From Vibrio tasmaniensis 1F-187 (GTDB lineage: Bacteria > Pseudomonadota > Gammaproteobacteria > Enterobacterales > Vibrionaceae), in assembly GCF_000272405.2 (NCBI RefSeq), contig NZ_AJZM02000062.1:1-6678 (forward strand): a DNA stretch of 6,678 nt, read 5' to 3'. Below are positions 4,883 through 6,678 of this stretch, piece after piece. Numbering within the stretch: position 1 is the stretch's first letter; every line of letters begins with the position of its first letter. The notes below the pieces were generated by a model that worked only from the letters and a program-made list of their open reading frames with translations, was not told the DNA's origin and did not search any database. The translations under genes and the position numbers were made by a program.

Positions 4883-5111
4883 TTACGACCTCAACCAAAT
4901 TAATACTTTCGAGTTCTTGAATAGAACACTCAGCCATATTAACACCAACCCATAAACACATTACTTGCTCTGGTGTTAACTCAGGGAAGCGTGCAAGGAC
5001 GAGGCGGCATGGTTCATATGCGGCATAATGGCCACCGTGAAGGTAGTGCATTAACCTTGCAGCTAAAACCACATCATGATTTCTGTTTAAATCTGGTAAT
5101 GAAAACTTCAT
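4875..5111 (-). CDS. Uncharacterised 78-aa early phage protein
   Basis: I do not recognise a family. The protein is mostly helical and soluble, with RNHDVVLAARLMHYLHGGHY at about 10-29 and PELTPEQVMCLWVGVNMAE at about 43-61. The second part reads like a short helix-turn-helix or scaffold helix pair. No zinc site or membrane helix is clear. The ATG is preceded by TTAGGAGAG, whose TAG is the stop codon of the zinc-ribbon gene, and its own end overlaps gemA by 8 bases. It is therefore in one translational unit with both and is likely a semi-essential early gene of the Mu gp15-like position. Confidence 0.75.
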   Translation of the reverse strand: MKFSLPDLNRNHDVVLAARLMHYLHGGHYAAYEPCRLVLARFPELTPEQVMCLWVGVNMAECSIQELESINLVEVVNV

Positions 5112-5119
5112 TTTCTCTC

Positions 5120-5356
5120 CTAAGCCGCTTTACGTTTGGCGTTCTTGCATTCCAACTGACAAGCTTTGCACCAACTCTGTAACCCATCGGGGTTTCTTCT
5201 GCATGGCGACCAGAACAAGGTGTCTTGCGGCCAATACTCTTGGCAGTGTGGGCACCATTTCTGCAAGCCTAGTTCAGCATCGAGTATGGCTTTACCATTC
5301 GCTAAGCGGCGTTGTAATAAACCTGCTTTCATTAGTGGTGTGTATTCACCAAACAT
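5120..5356 (-). CDS. Stand-alone zinc-ribbon protein resembling the N-terminal domain of HNH endonucleases
   Basis: This 78-aa protein has cysteines C35-x2-C38 and C63-x2-C66, with further cysteines at C52 and C70. The spacing in KWCPHCQEYWPQDTLFW then DGLQSWCKACQ is the C-x2-C...P-x3-F...DGL-x3-CK-x-C pattern often found before phage HNH nuclease domains and in stand-alone small phage proteins. No HNH catalytic histidines follow; the protein ends in a basic tail (KNAKRKAA). Zinc binding is well supported, and nucleic-acid contact is inference. A strong AGGAGG at 5370-5365 lies eight bases before the ATG. Upstream is a 97-base gap with two hairpins, so this gene may begin its own expression unit. 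Confidence 0.78.
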   Translation of the reverse strand: MFGEYTPLMKAGLLQRRLANGKAILDAELGLQKWCPHCQEYWPQDTLFWSPCRRNPDGLQSWCKACQLECKNAKRKAA

Positions 5357-5368
5357 AATAAAAACCTC

Positions 5369-5398
5369 CTATAGCTTTGTGTTGTACTGGCTGCTCAT
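5369..5398 (-). other. Possible 9-codon leader peptide before the zinc-ribbon gene
   Basis: An ATG at 5398 with AGG six bases upstream opens a nine-codon frame (MSSQYNTKL). Its TAG stop overlaps the AGGAGG ribosome site of the zinc-ribbon gene. Stop/ribosome-site overlap recurs twice elsewhere in this window between real genes, which makes the arrangement notable, but such a short frame can arise by chance. Confidence 0.2.
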
Positions 5399-5403
5399 CA
5401 GTA

Positions 5404-5450
5404 CCTAGCAACCACGCTAGGCAGACAAGCAAGGCGAACCTTGCTTGTTT
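5404..5450 (-). promoter_or_regulatory. Two tandem hairpins in the gap between the SEC-C and zinc-ribbon genes
   Basis: The first (5448-5425 on the minus strand) is a perfect 10-bp stem ACAAGCAAGG / CCTTGCTTGT closing a TTCG tetraloop. The second (5421-5404) is CCTAGC, loop GTGGTT, GCTAGG. Together they fill the centre of the 97-base gap at 5357-5453. Neither is followed by a U tract on the minus strand, so a standard intrinsic terminator is not clear. They may be a processing, transcript-stabilising or weak termination element that separates expression of the two genes. Confidence 0.6.
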
Positions 5451-5453
5451 CGC

Positions 5454-5663
5454 TTATTTATCTTCTAACAATCTTCCACAGCATTTCTTAAACTTCTTCT
5501 TTGAACCACATGGACAACGCTGTTTAGGTCGGATATTTATAAACTTCTTCTGAGAGACAAATCCTTCCTCTAATAACTCTCTTAAAGTATTTTCTGGACG
5601 CTCACCCATGCGATAAACAATTCTTTGTTCTTGCTCGGTGATTTGATGTTTTAGTATTTCCAT
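5454..5663 (-). CDS. Small SEC-C motif zinc protein
   Basis: This 69-aa protein has a charged helical N-terminal half (residues 1-35) and ends in a SEC-C zinc motif, QRCPCGSKKKFKKCCG at 48-63, with C50-x-C52 and C61-C62. SEC-C motifs bind zinc and, in SecA, mediate SecB contact. As short stand-alone or appended domains they are thought to mediate protein or nucleic-acid contacts. The protein is far too short to be SecA. AAGGA lies seven bases before the ATG, and it follows the 149-aa gene by 14 bases. The two tandem hairpins lie just downstream. The specific role in the phage is unknown. Confidence 0.8.
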   Translation of the reverse strand: MEILKHQITEQEQRIVYRMGERPENTLRELLEEGFVSQKKFINIRPKQRCPCGSKKKFKKCCGRLLEDK

Positions 5664-5677
5664 CTTGTATTCCTTTT

Positions 5678-6127
5678 TTATGATTCAAGGCACGTTGCTT
5701 TAGTCAGCTCTAACCCTTCGAGCTTTTTGAACTGACGACACAGCACAGAAGCTTTTGAGAAGCTAGGGACATGAAAAGCATGAATATCGTGCAAGTCTGG
5801 GTACTCTTTTTTTGTGCGACGTTTGCCGTATATTTTCTCAATCGATTTTTTGAACTTTGTGGAATATTTAGCTTTGGTTTTTAAGCACCACACTTCACTC
5901 AAAATGCTTGGCGCATCTTCGGTGAAACTGAGACCACCTTTAAAACTCACCCATGCACCTTTGATGTGGCCATCAACGTAGACTTGAAGACAGGTTTTCG
6001 ATTCAGACTCACGAACGCGTTGCACTGACACTTCATAACCTTTGTAATTAAAAGCGATATCAACCCAACCACCTGCCATTTCCGCTTCAATCTCAGCCCA
6101 CATTTCTTTTGTAATTGGTTTGCTCAT
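5678..6127 (-). CDS. Uncharacterised 149-aa early phage protein
   Basis: I do not recognise a named family. The N-terminal half is beta-rich (WVDIAFNYKGYEVSVQRVRE at about 21-40, CLQVYVDGHIKGAWVSF at about 46-62). The C-terminal half is lysine-rich (KTKAKYSTKFKKSIEKIYGKRRTKKEY at about 83-109) and ends in a region with H113, H116 and H118 and LCRQFKKLEGLEL. The basic middle may touch nucleic acid, but that is a guess. The start overlaps the previous gene by four bases (ATGA), with AAGGA upstream. The position among small early genes fits the semi-essential early region of Mu-like phages. Confidence 0.75.
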   Translation of the reverse strand: MSKPITKEMWAEIEAEMAGGWVDIAFNYKGYEVSVQRVRESESKTCLQVYVDGHIKGAWVSFKGGLSFTEDAPSILSEVWCLKTKAKYSTKFKKSIEKIYGKRRTKKEYPDLHDIHAFHVPSFSKASVLCRQFKKLEGLELTKATCLES

Positions 6128-6318
6128 TCTTCATATTCCTTTTCATTGCTTGATATAGATTTCACTCGCTTCGCTTTGGGCAGTGGCGTATTGCGCCAAT
6201 CACCGCAGTGGTTATCTGCCCATTGCTCTGCTTCGACTTGAGAGCAGCGGCGAAACTTCATGATGTATTTGATTAACTGGTTAGGCCGCTTCGCTTTCGT
6301 CTTTTCCATTGAGTTCAT
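6124..6318 (-). CDS. Uncharacterised 64-aa early phage protein
   Basis: This short basic protein has MEKTKAKRPNQLIKYIMKFRR in its first half, then CSQVEAEQWADNHCGDWRN at about 25-43 with C25, H37 and C38, and a charged tail. I recognise no family. The ATG at 6318 has GAGGA about nine bases upstream. A second in-frame ATG three codons later lacks a ribosome site, so the longer form was kept. It overlaps the preceding gene by 38 bases and the following gene by four, so all three are coupled. Confidence 0.68.
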   Translation of the reverse strand: MNSMEKTKAKRPNQLIKYIMKFRRCSQVEAEQWADNHCGDWRNTPLPKAKRVKSISSNEKEYEE

Positions 6319-6529
6319 CCATCATGTCCTCGTACTCTTCACGAACGTTCGAACTGGACTGATTTAAAATGAACTTCAGTGCTGCGATATAGCCTTCTTC
6401 AAACGTGCTATCTGGAAATGCAGTGCCGTCTTTTTCAATTAAGGCTTCAGCCATTTCAATTTCTAGATCAATCACTCTGCGAGTGTGGGCGGTAGTGAAA
6501 GAACGTTGCAGTGGGTTAGCTGTATGCAT
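6281..6529 (-). CDS. Uncharacterised 82-aa acidic early phage protein
   Basis: This small soluble helical protein starts MHTANPLQRSF, has RRVIDLEIEMAEALIEKDG at about 17-35 and FEEGYIAALKFIL at about 43-55, and ends in a strongly acidic tail (EEYEDMMDEL and DESEAA). I recognise no named family. I chose the ATG at 6529 because AGAGGGA (6542-6536) lies six bases before it. The in-frame ATG at 6556 has no ribosome site and would place nine extra residues inside the upstream 43-aa gene. It overlaps the next gene by 38 bases. Confidence 0.7.
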   Translation of the reverse strand: MHTANPLQRSFTTAHTRRVIDLEIEMAEALIEKDGTAFPDSTFEEGYIAALKFILNQSSSNVREEYEDMMDELNGKDESEAA

Positions 6530-6647
6530 GTTGATTCCCTCTATTCCGTTTGTCATAAACGGTCACAATGTTGTTGTTTCGAATTAGGATGTAGGCGCAG
6601 TCACTTTCTAAAATTCGCTTTGGCTGCCAACCTGATTCGCATTTCAT
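6516..6647 (-). CDS. Uncharacterised 43-aa small early protein
   Basis: This short frame starts MKCESGWQPKRI at the ATG 6647-6645, with GAAG five bases upstream. It runs through YILIRNNNIVTVYDKRN at about 19-35, which alternates apolar and polar residues like a beta hairpin, and stops at TAA 6518-6516. Its start overlaps an upstream TAA as TAATG and its end overlaps the next gene by 14 bases, the same coupling seen across the window. It has C3 and C17 but no complete zinc site. The function is unknown. It is below usual annotation length cut-offs, so it may be missed. Confidence 0.5.
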   Translation of the reverse strand: MKCESGWQPKRILESDCAYILIRNNNIVTVYDKRNRGNQHAYS

Positions 6648-6678
6648 TATTCTTCGCAGTCTGTTCTTGCTTGGGCGG
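6647..6678 (-). CDS. Possible C-terminal end of an upstream gene (partial)
   Basis: One minus-strand frame is open from the right edge to a TAA at 6649-6647, reading ...AQARTDCEE. The stop overlaps the next ATG (TAATG), which is the junction type used elsewhere here. Only ten codons are visible, so this is a weak call. Confidence 0.3.
   Translation of the reverse strand, partial: AQARTDCEE

Noticed and set aside
4973..5408. Plus-strand frames at 4973-5182 and 5166-5408
   Set aside because: They are antisense to the coupled early genes and would run against the direction of every supported gene here.
5454..5663. SecA fragment, suggested by the SEC-C motif
   Set aside because: The rest of the protein has no SecA sequence, and the gene has its own start and ribosome site in a phage operon.
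1..6678. Insertion sequence, CRISPR array, tRNA gene, or Mu-type end/attachment site
   Set aside because: No transposase, no regularly spaced repeats, no cloverleaf candidate and no phage terminus were seen; the window lies inside the element.

Overview
The window is a tightly packed block of genes that all read on the minus strand. It is best explained as the middle of a Mu-like transposable phage or prophage (Myoviridae-type) in a marine gammaproteobacterium, most likely Vibrio, Photobacterium or a close relative. The reasons are the order of recognisable families and the winged-helix gene at 1015-1305, which resembles a family named after a Vibrio parahaemolyticus locus. Read 5' to 3' on the minus strand (right to left), the order is small early genes, GemA (gp16), Mor/C-family activator (gp17), lysis region, DUF2730 (gp25), gp26-like winged helix, DUF3486 (gp27, small terminase) and gp28 large terminase. 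This is the phage Mu gene order. The host assignment is inference from gene families, since no search could be run.

Right part (about 4364-6678): a run of small early, semi-essential type genes. It has a 43-aa gene, three short uncharacterised genes, a SEC-C zinc protein, a stand-alone zinc-ribbon protein, a 78-aa unknown and gemA. A 97-base gap at 5357-5453 holds two tandem hairpins, and a good intrinsic terminator follows gemA at 4300-4330.

Middle part (about 1977-4258): a Mor/C-family activator, then a secreted lipoprotein that has no counterpart in Mu and looks like a moron gene. After a nested inverted repeat that abuts the next start codon comes the lysis region: a DUF5675 protein, a 91-aa unknown and a GTA-type 3TM holin. 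No classical lysozyme, transglycosylase or amidase endolysin is visible, so DUF5675 is the best candidate for the cell-wall enzyme.

Left part (1-1980): a TraR/DksA-like zinc finger protein, a DUF2730 membrane/coiled-coil protein, a 44-aa membrane microprotein, the gp26-like winged-helix protein, the DUF3486 small terminase, a 68-aa protein and the start of the large terminase, which runs off the left edge. The 68-aa protein closely resembles the Acb2/Tad1 hairpin domain, known from phage proteins that sequester the cyclic nucleotide signals of CBASS and Thoeris defence. It is the most interesting gene here. It is wired into the packaging operon by a TAATG stop/start overlap with the small terminase gene. 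Most neighbours overlap or lie within about 15 bases, which implies long polycistronic transcripts with translational coupling.
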